From Halarsenatibacter sp964630835 (lineage in GTDB: Bacteria; Bacillota; Halanaerobiia; Halanaerobiales; Halarsenatibacteraceae), in assembly GCA_964630835.1 (NCBI GenBank), contig CAZVZM010000090.1, positions 1 through 7,068 on the forward strand: a DNA stretch of 7,068 bases, in the 5' to 3' direction. Made by a program: the position numbers and the translations under genes. Shown here one piece after another: positions 1-6,646 of the stretch. A model generated the notes under the pieces. The model ran no database searches. It was not told the DNA's origin and saw only the letters and a list, made by a program, of their open reading frames with translations. How positions within the stretch are numbered: the first letter of the stretch is position 1; each line of letters opens with the position of its first letter.

Positions 1-267
1 GGTTTTGAGCACAGCGGCTTCAGCTTTATTGAGGCCTTCAGTCAGTGCCCGGTTAATTTTGGCCGCAGAAATGATATCGGCGATGCCGTGGACATGCTTA
101 GATGGCAGAAGGATATCGTCATTGACGAAGAAAAGTATGAAGAGCTATCTGAGGAAGAGAAAGAAGGTAAGTTTCCAGCCGGTATACTCTATAAGCATGA
201 GAAAGAGGAATACACGGAAAAATATCAGAACCTGATCAGAAATGCCAAATCAGAGGCAGGTGAATAG
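1..267 (+). CDS. korB: 2-oxoacid (2-oxoglutarate):ferredoxin oxidoreductase beta subunit, C-terminal part
   Basis: This is the last 88 codons of a gene that begins before the window; frame 1 is open from base 1 to TAG at 265-267. The beta subunit carries the thiamine diphosphate site of the cytoplasmic enzyme that oxidises a 2-oxoacid plus CoA to an acyl-CoA, CO2 and reduced ferredoxin. The thiamine diphosphate-binding part lies upstream and is not visible. What is seen is the family's C-terminal pattern: GFSFIE at residues 6-11 of the fragment, SQCP at 14-17, GRRN at 21-24, then a charged tail including a KEEYTEKY stretch. GRRN after SQCP resembles KorB (2-oxoglutarate) proteins more than pyruvate enzymes, and the downstream succinyl-CoA-using mutase supports that substrate. 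The gamma subunit begins 2 nt after the stop. The exact 2-oxoacid is inferred from context. Confidence 0.88.
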   Translation, partial: GFEHSGFSFIEAFSQCPVNFGRRNDIGDAVDMLRWQKDIVIDEEKYEELSEEEKEGKFPAGILYKHEKEEYTEKYQNLIRNAKSEAGE

Positions 268-269
268 AT

Positions 270-806
270 ATGGAAAGACTGGAAGTAAGACTGAGCGGTG
301 CCGGCGGTCAGGGAATGATCCTGGCAGGAATTATTCTGGCTGAATCCAGCCTCTACAATCCGGAGCTGAATGTAGTGCAGACTCAATCATATGGCCCCGA
401 ATCCCGGGGAGGTGCCAGCCGGGCAGAGGTGGTTATAAGCAAAGAAGAGATTGATTATCCCAAAGTTGTAAAGGCAGACATCCTCCTGTGCCTGACCGAT
501 GAAGCGCTTGAAAAATATGGAGAAGAAGTGGAGGAGGACGGAGTCGTCATAATTGATGAGAAGCTAGATGCTGAAAATTACGGGCCTCCCTCAAAAGGGG
601 AATTTCACTCGCTACCTATTATCGCTACGGCTCGTGATGAGATCGGGCTGGAGCTGACAGCAAATATTGTGGCTCTGGGGGCGCTGAGTCATTTTCTGCC
701 TGGAGTTACCTCTGATTCCATCGAGAGTGCCATTAAAACGAGGGTTCCGGAGGGAACAGAGGAAAAAAATCTCGCGGCCTTTCAGGCTGGAATAGAACTA
801 ATTTAA
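270..806 (+). CDS. korC: 2-oxoacid (2-oxoglutarate):ferredoxin oxidoreductase gamma subunit
   Basis: A 178-residue protein of the pyruvate/ketoisovalerate oxidoreductase gamma family, at the normal length for a stand-alone KorC. It opens with the glycine-rich GAGGQG (residues 10-15), followed by YGPESRGG (41-48) and a conserved NIVALGAL segment (132-139), all hallmarks of this domain. In these complexes the gamma domain helps bind CoA and holds alpha and beta together. The ATG at 270 sits 2 nt after the korB stop, and AGGTGA at 257-262, inside the end of korB, is a suitable ribosome binding site, so the two are translationally coupled. Proteins of this family also occur with indolepyruvate or isovalerate substrates. 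2-Oxoglutarate is chosen because the product succinyl-CoA is the substrate of the mutase encoded next. An alpha subunit (korA) and any ferredoxin subunit (korD) would lie upstream of the window. Confidence 0.92.
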   Translation: MERLEVRLSGAGGQGMILAGIILAESSLYNPELNVVQTQSYGPESRGGASRAEVVISKEEIDYPKVVKADILLCLTDEALEKYGEEVEEDGVVIIDEKLDAENYGPPSKGEFHSLPIIATARDEIGLELTANIVALGALSHFLPGVTSDSIESAIKTRVPEGTEEKNLAAFQAGIELI

Positions 807-831
807 ATAAGTTGACAGGGAGGTTAGACTT

Positions 832-2493
832 ATGGGAGATTTCAAAAAGATGTATGAACAGTGGCGGAAAAATAAATACGAGCCGACCCGGGAAGCCTTT
901 GGTGAACGGGAGGATGAGTTCACCACTGATTCGGGCATATCCGTGAAGCCGCTCTATACACCGCGTGAAACTGAGGATATTGACTATGAGGATCATGTAA
1001 ATTTTCCCGGACAGCATCCCTTCACCCGGGGAGTTTATCCCACCATGTATCGAAGCAAAGTCTGGACAATGCGTCAGTATGCCGGTTTTGGCACTGCCCG
1101 GGAAACAAATGAGAGATTTCGCTATCTGCTGGAGGAAGGACAGACCGGGCTCAGCACAGCTTTTGATCTGCCCACTCAGATAGGATACGATTCCACTCAC
1201 GATCTCGCCCGAGGAGAAGTGGGACGTGTTGGAGTTGCCATTGACACACTGGCCGATATGGAGGTGCTTTTTGATGAGATACCTCTCGATCAGGTGAGCA
1301 CCTCTATGACCATAAATGCTCCCGCTGCGGTACTCCTGGCTATGTATGTAGCCGTGGGAGAAAAGCAGGGAGTCGATCGCTCCGAGCTCACAGGGACAAC
1401 TCAAAACGATATACTCAAGGAATATATAGCAAGAGGGACATACATTTTCCCCCCCGATCCTTCTCTCCGCCTGATCACTGATCTCTTTGAATTCTGTTCT
1501 GAGGAGATGCCCCGCTGGAATACAATCAGTATCAGCGGTTACCATATCAGAGAAGCCGGTTCCGATGCCGTTCAGGAGGTGGCTTTCACGCTGGCCAATG
1601 GCATTGAATATGTGGAAGCTGCACTGGAGGCCGGTCTTAATGTTGACGAGTTTGCTCCTCGACTTTCCTTTTTCTTCAATGCACAGATGAACTTTCTGGA
1701 GGAAATAGCTAAATTCAGAGCGGCCAGAAGACTATGGGCCGAAATTATGAAGGATAGATTTGGCGCCGAAAAAGAAAAATCCTGCATGCTCAGATTTCAC
1801 ACACAGACAGCCGGTGCGGCACTTACAGCACAGCAGCCTCAAAATAATATTGTCCGCGTGGCTCTGCAGGCACTGGCAGGTGTCCTGGGTGGCACTCAGT
1901 CTCTTCACACCAATTCCTATGATGAGGCTTTAAGTCTCCCAACCGAAGAATCGGTCAGGATAGCTCTGCGCACCCAGCAAATAATAGCCGAGGAGACGGG
2001 AGTGGCTGATACTGTCGATCCCCTGGGAGGATCGTACTGCATAGAGGCTCTGACCGACAAAATTGTAGATGAGGCCCGGGATTATCTCGATGAGATCGAC
2101 AGCCTGGGCGGTATGGTAGAAGCCATCAAAGCAGGTTTTGTCCAGAGGGAGATCCAGGAAACAGCTTACGAGATGCAGAGAGAGATTGAAGAAGAAGAAC
2201 GCGTGGTTGTCGGTGTTAACAAATACAGGGAAGAAGAGGAAAGACAGGTAGAGGAAATTCTTACAGTTGATGAAGAGCTGGAGGAAGATCAGCGCCAGCG
2301 TCTGGAAAAGGTCAAAGAAAACAGGGATCAGGACGCAGTAGATCAGCACCTGGATAAAATCCGGTCTGCTGCCCGAAGCGATGAAAATCTTCTCCCTCCC
2401 CTTGTAAAAGCGGTCAAAGACTATGTCAGCATAGGAGAAATTTGCTCGGTGCTCAGAGAAGAATTTGGGGAATATGAAGCTCGCCACTTTTAA
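832..2493 (+). CDS. Methylmalonyl-CoA mutase, large (catalytic) subunit
   Basis: A 553-residue mutase large subunit lacking a cobalamin domain, the usual length for the two-gene form. It interconverts succinyl-CoA and (R)-methylmalonyl-CoA by an adenosylcobalamin radical mechanism. The TIM-barrel motifs are plain: TMRQYAGFG (79-87), TAFDLPTQIGYDS (109-121), TQNDILKEY (190-198), SISGYHIREAG (233-243), HTQTAGAALTAQ (323-334), QSLHTNSYDEA (356-366) and GVNKYR (461-466). Compared with the Propionibacterium enzyme the expected residues are present: Tyr83 (for Tyr89), Gln191 (Gln197), Arg201 (Arg207), Tyr237-His238 (Tyr243-His244) and Gln325 (Gln330). The Tyr/Arg pair is the signature of methylmalonyl-CoA, rather than isobutyryl-CoA, specificity. 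The start is ATG 832, with AGGGAGG at 817-823 and an 8-nt spacer. The C-terminal 100 residues are rich in Glu and Asp. The cobalamin subunit follows after 56 nt. Confidence 0.96.
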   Translation: MGDFKKMYEQWRKNKYEPTREAFGEREDEFTTDSGISVKPLYTPRETEDIDYEDHVNFPGQHPFTRGVYPTMYRSKVWTMRQYAGFGTARETNERFRYLLEEGQTGLSTAFDLPTQIGYDSTHDLARGEVGRVGVAIDTLADMEVLFDEIPLDQVSTSMTINAPAAVLLAMYVAVGEKQGVDRSELTGTTQNDILKEYIARGTYIFPPDPSLRLITDLFEFCSEEMPRWNTISISGYHIREAGSDAVQEVAFTLANGIEYVEAALEAGLNVDEFAPRLSFFFNAQMNFLEEIAKFRAARRLWAEIMKDRFGAEKEKSCMLRFHTQTAGAALTAQQPQNNIVRVALQALAGVLGGTQSLHTNSYDEALSLPTEESVRIALRTQQIIAEETGVADTVDPLGGSYCIEALTDKIVDEARDYLDEIDSLGGMVEAIKAGFVQREIQETAYEMQREIEEEERVVVGVNKYREEEERQVEEILTVDEELEEDQRQRLEKVKENRDQDAVDQHLDKIRSAARSDENLLPPLVKAVKDYVSIGEICSVLREEFGEYEARHF

Positions 2494-2494
2494 A

Positions 2495-2505
2495 TGGTCC
2501 GACCA
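2495..2505. repeat. Short perfect inverted repeat between the two mutase genes
   Basis: TGGTCCGACCA is a perfect 11-bp palindrome (5-bp arms, single central base) starting two bases after the large-subunit stop. As RNA it could form only a tiny hairpin, and no T-run follows, so it is not a terminator. It is the only visible structure in the 56-nt gap, the longest gap within the korB-epimerase cluster. It may be chance. Confidence 0.3.
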
Positions 2506-2549
2506 CGAGATAGGAACTTCAAACTTAAAGTCAGCAGGAGGGAACAGCC

Positions 2550-2951
2550 ATGGCTGAGAATAATATAAAGGTTTTAATAGCCAAACCCGGCCTGGACGGT
2601 CATGATCGGGGAGCAAAGGTAATCGCCCGGGGCCTTAAAGAAGCCGGCATGGAGGTTGTATATACAGGCCTGAGGCAGTCTCCCGACGATATAGTCAATG
2701 CTGCCGTTCAGGAAGACGTGGATGTAATTGGCTTAAGCATACTTTCCGGTGCTCACAGGCAGCTTTTTCCTGTCATCATGGAGAAGCTGTCCGAGGCCGG
2801 GCACGATGATGTGCTGGTTATGGCCGGAGGAACAATTCCCGATAAAGATCATGATTATCTTCATGATCTGGGAATTAAAGCCATATTCCAGCCGGGCACA
2901 TCGGTCGAGGAAATAATTGATTTTATTCGGGATAATATGGAGGAAAGCTGA
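2550..2951 (+). CDS. Methylmalonyl-CoA mutase, small (cobalamin-binding) subunit
   Basis: A 133-residue stand-alone B12-binding domain, the size expected for the small subunit of two-gene mutases. It carries the DxHxxG motif as DGHDRG (16-21), where His18 is the lower axial ligand to cobalt. Lys12 and Asp16 match the Lys604-Asp608-His610 relay of the fused Propionibacterium enzyme in spacing. Further corrinoid-pocket motifs are SILSGAH (63-69) and AGGTIP (92-97). The protein should sit as a lid on the large subunit's substrate barrel. The start at ATG 2550 has AGGAGGG at 2536-2542 and 7 nt of spacing. Its TGA shares one base with the ATG of the GTPase gene (TGATG), implying coupled translation. 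Without the adjacent large subunit it could be mistaken for a generic corrinoid protein; the context makes the assignment firm. Confidence 0.95.
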   Translation: MAENNIKVLIAKPGLDGHDRGAKVIARGLKEAGMEVVYTGLRQSPDDIVNAAVQEDVDVIGLSILSGAHRQLFPVIMEKLSEAGHDDVLVMAGGTIPDKDHDYLHDLGIKAIFQPGTSVEEIIDFIRDNMEES

Positions 2952-3910
2952 TGGAAATTTCGGCCTCTGATGTCAGGTCCGGGGACAAATCTGCTGTTGC
3001 CCGGGCCATTACTCTGGTTGAAAATAAGCGTGAGCGGGCTGCTCCCCTTCTTAAGGAGCTCTATGCCCATAGCGAGCTGTCCTACCTGGTGGGAGTTACA
3101 GGCCCTCCAGGTGCCGGCAAAAGCACACTGGTGGAAAAAATTGTTCTGGAGTGGATAAATAAAGATTATAAAACCGCGGTCATAGCAATCGACCCTACCA
3201 GTGAGTTCAGCGGCGGAGCCCTTTTGGGGGATAGAATCCGCATGGATGAAATAAGCACACTCCCGGATGTATTTATCCGCAGCATGGCCACTCGCGGGTA
3301 TTTAGGCGGCCTCAATCCGGCCATATTTGATACAGTTTTGATATTGTCTTCAGCGGGTTACAGCAGGATAGTTATCGAAACAGTAGGTGTAGGCCAGAAT
3401 GAAATAGATATAGTCAATCTGGCCGATACCACCCTGGTGGTTACAATGCCTGAAGTCGGTGATGAAATTCAGGCTTTTAAGGCGGGGCTTATGGAGGCGG
3501 GAGACATTTTCGTCTTAAATAAAGCTGACCACCCCCGGGTTGACAGGATGGAACTGGTTTTAAGGCAGATGCTCGAGCTCAACAAATCCGATGGTGAGGG
3601 CGTTTTTCCCGCCATGATGAAAACTGTGGCCACAACAGGGAAAAATATAAAAAAAGTTGTTAAAACAATAGATCAACACCGCTCTATGCTGAAAGAGAGC
3701 GGGGAAATAGACCGGCACCGCAATCAGATTATAAGAAAGCATATCAAGCATCTACTGGAGGAGAAGGTCCGAACCAGATTGATTACACCCGTCATGGAGG
3801 ATGAAGGCTTTGCCGGGCGACTTCAGAAGGTTTTTGACAGGGAAGATGATCCTTATTCGGAGGCCGAAAAGCTTTATAATAGACTGCAAAAATTTATGGA
3901 AAAAGAATAG
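2951..3910 (+). CDS. meaB: MeaB/ArgK-family GTPase, methylmalonyl-CoA mutase chaperone
   Basis: A 319-residue G3E-family GTPase of the usual MeaB length. Members bind the B12 mutase, gate delivery of adenosylcobalamin and release damaged cofactor using GTP. Older annotations as a lysine/arginine/ornithine transport ATPase are not meaningful here. Visible motifs are the Walker A loop GPPGAGKST (51-59), DPTS (81-84) running into SGGALLGDRIRM (87-98), the region FIRSMATRGYLGGL (108-121), the switch/Walker B area ETVGVGQNE (143-151) and the guanine-specificity motif NKAD (190-193). The C-terminus is helical and charged, as expected for the dimerisation arm. The commoner family wording DPSSPFTGG reads DPTSEFSGG here, a conservative drift next to the nucleotide. 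The start codon overlaps the mutase small-subunit stop by one base, so chaperone and client are co-translated. Confidence 0.95.
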   Translation: MEISASDVRSGDKSAVARAITLVENKRERAAPLLKELYAHSELSYLVGVTGPPGAGKSTLVEKIVLEWINKDYKTAVIAIDPTSEFSGGALLGDRIRMDEISTLPDVFIRSMATRGYLGGLNPAIFDTVLILSSAGYSRIVIETVGVGQNEIDIVNLADTTLVVTMPEVGDEIQAFKAGLMEAGDIFVLNKADHPRVDRMELVLRQMLELNKSDGEGVFPAMMKTVATTGKNIKKVVKTIDQHRSMLKESGEIDRHRNQIIRKHIKHLLEEKVRTRLITPVMEDEGFAGRLQKVFDREDDPYSEAEKLYNRLQKFMEKE

Positions 3911-3914
3911 GAGG
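3909..3914 (+). promoter_or_regulatory. Ribosome binding site that fixes the epimerase start
   Basis: AGGAGG overlaps the last two bases of the meaB stop codon. It lies 11 nt before ATG 3926 but only 2 nt before the in-frame TTG at 3917, which is too close for initiation. The shorter, ATG-started protein is therefore preferred. The 12-base stretch AGGAGGAATTGT recurs exactly in front of the phosphotransacylase gene (4408-4419). Confidence 0.75.
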
Positions 3915-3925
3915 AATTGTCGGCC

Positions 3926-4321
3926 ATGAAAATTGATCATATCGGTATAGCGGTAAATGAACTGGAGGCCTCTCTGCCCTACTATCGGGACGCTCTGGGG
4001 TTGAAATATAAAGGCCGGGAGAAGGTTTCCGACCAGGGAGTTGAGGTTGCATTTCTGGAAGCTGGAGATAGCAAAATTGAACTTCTGGAACCTCTCAATG
4101 AGGAAAGTCCCATCGCCCGCCATCTGGAAAAAAGGGGAGAAGGCATACACCATCTTGCCTTTGAGGTTGATGATATTGAAGGCAAAGTGAAAAAGATGAA
4201 AAGTGAAGGGGTGGAATTTATCGGCGATGAACCTTCCCCCGGTGCAGGTGGCAAAAAAATAATTTTTGTGCACCCTAAAAGCGCCAGTGGAGTGCTTATG
4301 GAACTCTGTCAGCCGGAGTGA
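3926..4321 (+). CDS. mce: Methylmalonyl-CoA epimerase
   Basis: A 131-residue protein of the vicinal oxygen chelate (glyoxalase/bleomycin resistance) superfamily, at the normal epimerase length. It interconverts (R)- and (S)-methylmalonyl-CoA, linking the mutase product to the stereochemistry needed by the decarboxylase or carboxylase. Two beta-alpha-beta-beta-beta modules are visible: MKIDHIGIAV at the start with metal-ligand candidate His5, KIELLEPL (50-57, Glu52), GIHHLAFEVDDI (73-84, His75/His76), and VLMELCQ near the end (Glu126). These are in the positions of the four metal-binding residues of characterised epimerases. A longer in-frame form from TTG 3917 would add only three residues and is poorly spaced from the ribosome binding site. 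It lies 15 nt after meaB and appears to be the last gene of the mutase transcript. A glyoxalase I role is less likely given the neighbours and motif pattern. Confidence 0.93.
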   Translation: MKIDHIGIAVNELEASLPYYRDALGLKYKGREKVSDQGVEVAFLEAGDSKIELLEPLNEESPIARHLEKRGEGIHHLAFEVDDIEGKVKKMKSEGVEFIGDEPSPGAGGKKIIFVHPKSASGVLMELCQPE

Positions 4322-4323
4322 TG

Positions 4324-4336
4324 CAGGTTGCACCTG
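4324..4336. repeat. Small inverted repeat after the epimerase gene
   Basis: CAGGTTGCACCTG has perfect 5-bp arms (CAGGT/ACCTG) around TGC and begins two bases after the epimerase stop codon. It is followed by A-rich sequence, not a T-run, so it is not a normal Rho-independent terminator. It lies about 25 nt upstream of the TATAAT at 4362 and could be a minor mRNA end structure or a protein site. Confidence 0.3.
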
Positions 4337-4339
4337 AAA

Positions 4340-4367
4340 TTCAATAAAGTGTCAATACGGATATAAT
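4340..4367 (+). promoter_or_regulatory. Candidate promoter for the phosphotransacylase-glutamate dehydrogenase pair
   Basis: A perfect -10 hexamer TATAAT lies at 4362-4367 in the 100-nt AT-rich gap between mce and the phosphotransacylase gene. The best -35 at an allowed distance is poor (TTCAAT, 4340-4345, 16-bp spacer). Predicted transcription would start near 4374 and leave a leader of about 48 nt. No terminator is seen upstream, so read-through from the mutase genes is also likely, and this may be an internal booster. Confidence 0.4.
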
Positions 4368-4421
4368 GGTTATAAATAAAAATTCTGTGTTAGCAAAGAT
4401 CAAAATCAGGAGGAATTGTAA

Positions 4422-5336
4422 ATGCGGAAGAACATGGAGGAATTGATCGAAGCCGCCAGGGAAGGCCCAACTCTTACGGTGGCAGTGGCAGCTGCCGGAG
4501 ATGAGGTGGTTCTGGAAAGTGTGGCCAGGGCAAAAAGAGATGGGATTGTCAGGCCAATATTAACCGGGAATCCGGTGAAAATCAGAAGTCTGCTTCCAGA
4601 GGCAGGGATGGATGCTTCTGAAGTGAGGGTGGAAGCGGCAGAGGACACGGCAGATGCTGCAGAAAAAGCTGTAGAGCTTACCGCTTCCGGTGAGGCTGAT
4701 TTTCCCATGAAGGGAATGCTGAGCACTGGTACGATCCTGCGGGCCCTGCTTGATAAAAAACACGGGCTCCGTCAGGATAAGCTGCTCAGTCTTGTGACAC
4801 TTATGGACCTTGAAGAAAAAGATAAAATGGTTTTTATGAGCGATGCGGGCATGAATCCCGATCCAGACCTATCGGAAAAGGCCGATATTATCAGAAATGC
4901 TGTGACCATAGCTAGATCGATTGGGATGGAGACTCCCCGGGTTGCAGTTCTGGCGGCCGTGGAAAATGTCAGCAGCAATATGCCTGATACCGAAGATGCA
5001 GCTATATTGAGCAAAATGCAGGATAGAGGTCAGATCAAAAACTGTCTGATTGATGGGCCTCTTGCCCTGGACAATGCTATTTTTGAGTCTGCTGCCGACC
5101 ATAAAGGTATCGGGGGAGAGGTGGCAGGCAGGGCCGATATTTTGATCACACCTGATATCGAAGCCGGCAATATATTTTACAAGGCAATGATTGTCTATGC
5201 AGGCACCCCCGCAGCCAGCGTGGTATATGGGGCCAAAGTTCCCCTTGTCCTTACTTCCAGGGCGGATACTGTGGAGACAAAATATAATTCTCTGGCTCTG
5301 GCCAGTCTTTCAACGGCAGACCTGCTTGACAGGTAG
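4422..5336 (+). CDS. ptb: Phosphate acyltransferase, phosphate butyryltransferase (Ptb) family
   Basis: A 304-residue member of the PTA/PTB family, the size of Clostridium Ptb and shorter than multidomain Pta. It exchanges CoA of an acyl-CoA for phosphate, giving an acyl phosphate that a kinase can use to make ATP. Family landmarks are FPMKGMLSTGTILRALL (94-110), DGPLALDNA (211-219), ADILITPDIEAGNIFYKAM (238-256) and KVPLVLTSRADT (272-283). DGPLALDNA and the overall length point to Ptb-like rather than acetyl-specific enzymes. The natural acyl group cannot be read from sequence. The surrounding genes end at propionyl-CoA, so propionyl-CoA is the inferred substrate, while butyryl- or branched-chain acyl-CoA from amino-acid breakdown remain possible. 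No butyrate/propionate kinase gene is adjacent. AGGAGG at 4408-4413 with 8 nt to ATG 4422 fixes the start; a second in-frame ATG (4434) is less well served. Confidence 0.9.
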   Translation: MRKNMEELIEAAREGPTLTVAVAAAGDEVVLESVARAKRDGIVRPILTGNPVKIRSLLPEAGMDASEVRVEAAEDTADAAEKAVELTASGEADFPMKGMLSTGTILRALLDKKHGLRQDKLLSLVTLMDLEEKDKMVFMSDAGMNPDPDLSEKADIIRNAVTIARSIGMETPRVAVLAAVENVSSNMPDTEDAAILSKMQDRGQIKNCLIDGPLALDNAIFESAADHKGIGGEVAGRADILITPDIEAGNIFYKAMIVYAGTPAASVVYGAKVPLVLTSRADTVETKYNSLALASLSTADLLDR

Positions 5337-5371
5337 GATTGCAGGCAGGAGGAGCCAAAAAACTTATCAAC

Positions 5372-5378
5372 GGGGGAG
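5372..5378 (+). promoter_or_regulatory. Ribosome binding site that fixes the glutamate dehydrogenase start
   Basis: GGGGGAG lies 5 nt before ATG 5384. The upstream in-frame TTG at 5339 would add 15 residues (beginning MQAGGAKK) that are not typical of this family and has no suitably spaced site of its own. A second Shine-Dalgarno-like run, AGGAGGAG at 5347-5354, is too far from ATG 5384 and faces no start codon. Confidence 0.7.
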
Positions 5379-5383
5379 TTAAA

Positions 5384-6646
5384 ATGAGTGACTTTGACAT
5401 CTATGAGATGGTGATTGCGCAGGTTAGAAGAGCCTGCAGGGAGCTGGACCTGGACGATGAAGTGATGACCTTTCTAAAAAATCCTATGAAGACGTTAAAG
5501 GTTGAAGTCCCGGTGAAGATGGATGACGGTGGTTTCGAGGTTTTTCGCGGCTTTCGCTGCCAGCACAATGATGTGCTCGGCCCCACCAAGGGAGGCATTC
5601 GCTATCATCCGGAGGTGAACAGAGAAGAGGTCGAGGCCATGGCCGCCTGGATGACATTTAAATGCGCCCTGGCCAATGTCCCCTATGGAGGTGCCAAGGG
5701 GGGAGTGATCTGCGAGCCGACAGATATGAGCGAAAGAGAGCTTGAACGTTTATCCCGCAAGTTTATTGAAGCAATTAAGCCCATTATTGGTCCCGAGAAG
5801 GATATTCCCGCTCCGGACGTTAACACCAACGCCCAGGTTATGGGCTGGTTTGTGGATGAATACTCCAAGATGAGCGGTGTTTATAGCCCCGGTCTTGTGA
5901 CCGGCAAGCCGCTGGTCCTGGGAGGATCCGAGGGCAGAAGTTATGCTACAGGCAGAGGGGTTATGTACAATGTTCAGGAGGCTGCCCGCACCATGGATCT
6001 GGACCTGGAGGGAGCAGATGTGGTCGTTCAGGGTTATGGATCAGTTGGCAGCTACAGCGCCATTTTCCTGGAAAATCTGGGAGCCAGTTTAATTGCTACC
6101 ACCGTCTATAATCCGAAGACGGAGCAGGTGGAAGGCGTATACAATCCGAATGGCATACCGGCCGGCGAGCTGAAGGAATATTATGAGAAAAACAAAACGG
6201 TTAAAGGTTTTCCTGACACAGAGGAGATTGGAAATGAAGAGCTGTTTTCCATTTCCTGTGACGTCCTGATTCCGGCTGCCCTGGCCAATCAGATCGATGC
6301 AGAAATCGCGGAAAATATTGACGCTAAAATTCTCGCTGAGGCCGCTAATGGCCCCACCTCTCCCGAAGCAGATGAGGTCCTAAAAGATAAGCACATCATG
6401 GTAATTCCAGATATACTTGCCAACTGCGGGGGAGTTACTGTATCATATTTTGAGTGGGTTCAAAACAATTACAACTTTTACTGGAAAGAGGAAGAGGTGG
6501 ATAAGCGCCTGAAAGAAATGATGATTGATGCCTTTCATCGCGTGCACGATATGAAGCATGAACTGGATGTTCCCATGAGAACGGCAGCATATGTGGAAGC
6601 TATCCGCAGGCTAAATGAAGCAATGGAATACAGGGGCTGGATATAA
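5384..6646 (+). CDS. gdhA: Glutamate dehydrogenase (Glu/Leu/Phe/Val dehydrogenase family)
   Basis: A 420-residue dehydrogenase of the hexameric GDH class, deaminating glutamate to 2-oxoglutarate, or the reverse. The N-terminal substrate domain has PTKGGIRYHPEV (67-78), MTFKCALANVPYGGAKGGV (90-108) and PAPDVNTNAQVMGW (142-155). Lys69, Lys93, Lys105 and Asp145 fall at a constant offset of 20 from Lys89, Lys113, Lys125 and Asp165 of the Clostridium symbiosum enzyme. Lys69 together with Ser353 in VSYFEW marks glutamate rather than leucine specificity. The Rossmann domain has GYGSVG (217-222). The loop after the second beta strand is odd: TTVYN replaces the usual SDS, and about five extra residues precede GVYNPNG, so NAD/NADP preference cannot be called. 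It follows the Ptb gene by 47 nt and probably shares its transcript. It feeds 2-oxoglutarate to the Kor enzyme encoded at the start of the window. Confidence 0.94.
   Translation: MSDFDIYEMVIAQVRRACRELDLDDEVMTFLKNPMKTLKVEVPVKMDDGGFEVFRGFRCQHNDVLGPTKGGIRYHPEVNREEVEAMAAWMTFKCALANVPYGGAKGGVICEPTDMSERELERLSRKFIEAIKPIIGPEKDIPAPDVNTNAQVMGWFVDEYSKMSGVYSPGLVTGKPLVLGGSEGRSYATGRGVMYNVQEAARTMDLDLEGADVVVQGYGSVGSYSAIFLENLGASLIATTVYNPKTEQVEGVYNPNGIPAGELKEYYEKNKTVKGFPDTEEIGNEELFSISCDVLIPAALANQIDAEIAENIDAKILAEAANGPTSPEADEVLKDKHIMVIPDILANCGGVTVSYFEWVQNNYNFYWKEEEVDKRLKEMMIDAFHRVHDMKHELDVPMRTAAYVEAIRRLNEAMEYRGWI

Noticed and set aside
5..235. Open frame of 76 codons on the + strand at the window start
   Set aside because: It is out of frame with the well-conserved KorB C-terminus, which explains the same bases.
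812..836. Perfect TTGACA before the mutase gene as a promoter -35
   Set aside because: Its last base is the first base of the AGGGAGG ribosome binding site, and no -10 lies 16-18 bp downstream outside the coding sequence; the match is probably chance.
733..1545. Long open frame on the - strand (270 codons) opposite the mutase large subunit
   Set aside because: It lies antisense to a clearly conserved gene and its translation resembles no known protein. Other antisense frames at 1930-2616 and 3752-4333 are rejected for the same reason.
3917..3925. TTG start for the epimerase adding three residues
   Set aside because: It is only 2 nt from AGGAGG; ATG 3926 is better spaced and begins at the conserved MKIDHIGIAV.
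5339..5383. Extended glutamate dehydrogenase start at TTG 5339
   Set aside because: The extra 15 residues are not family-like, and ATG 5384 has its own ribosome binding site.
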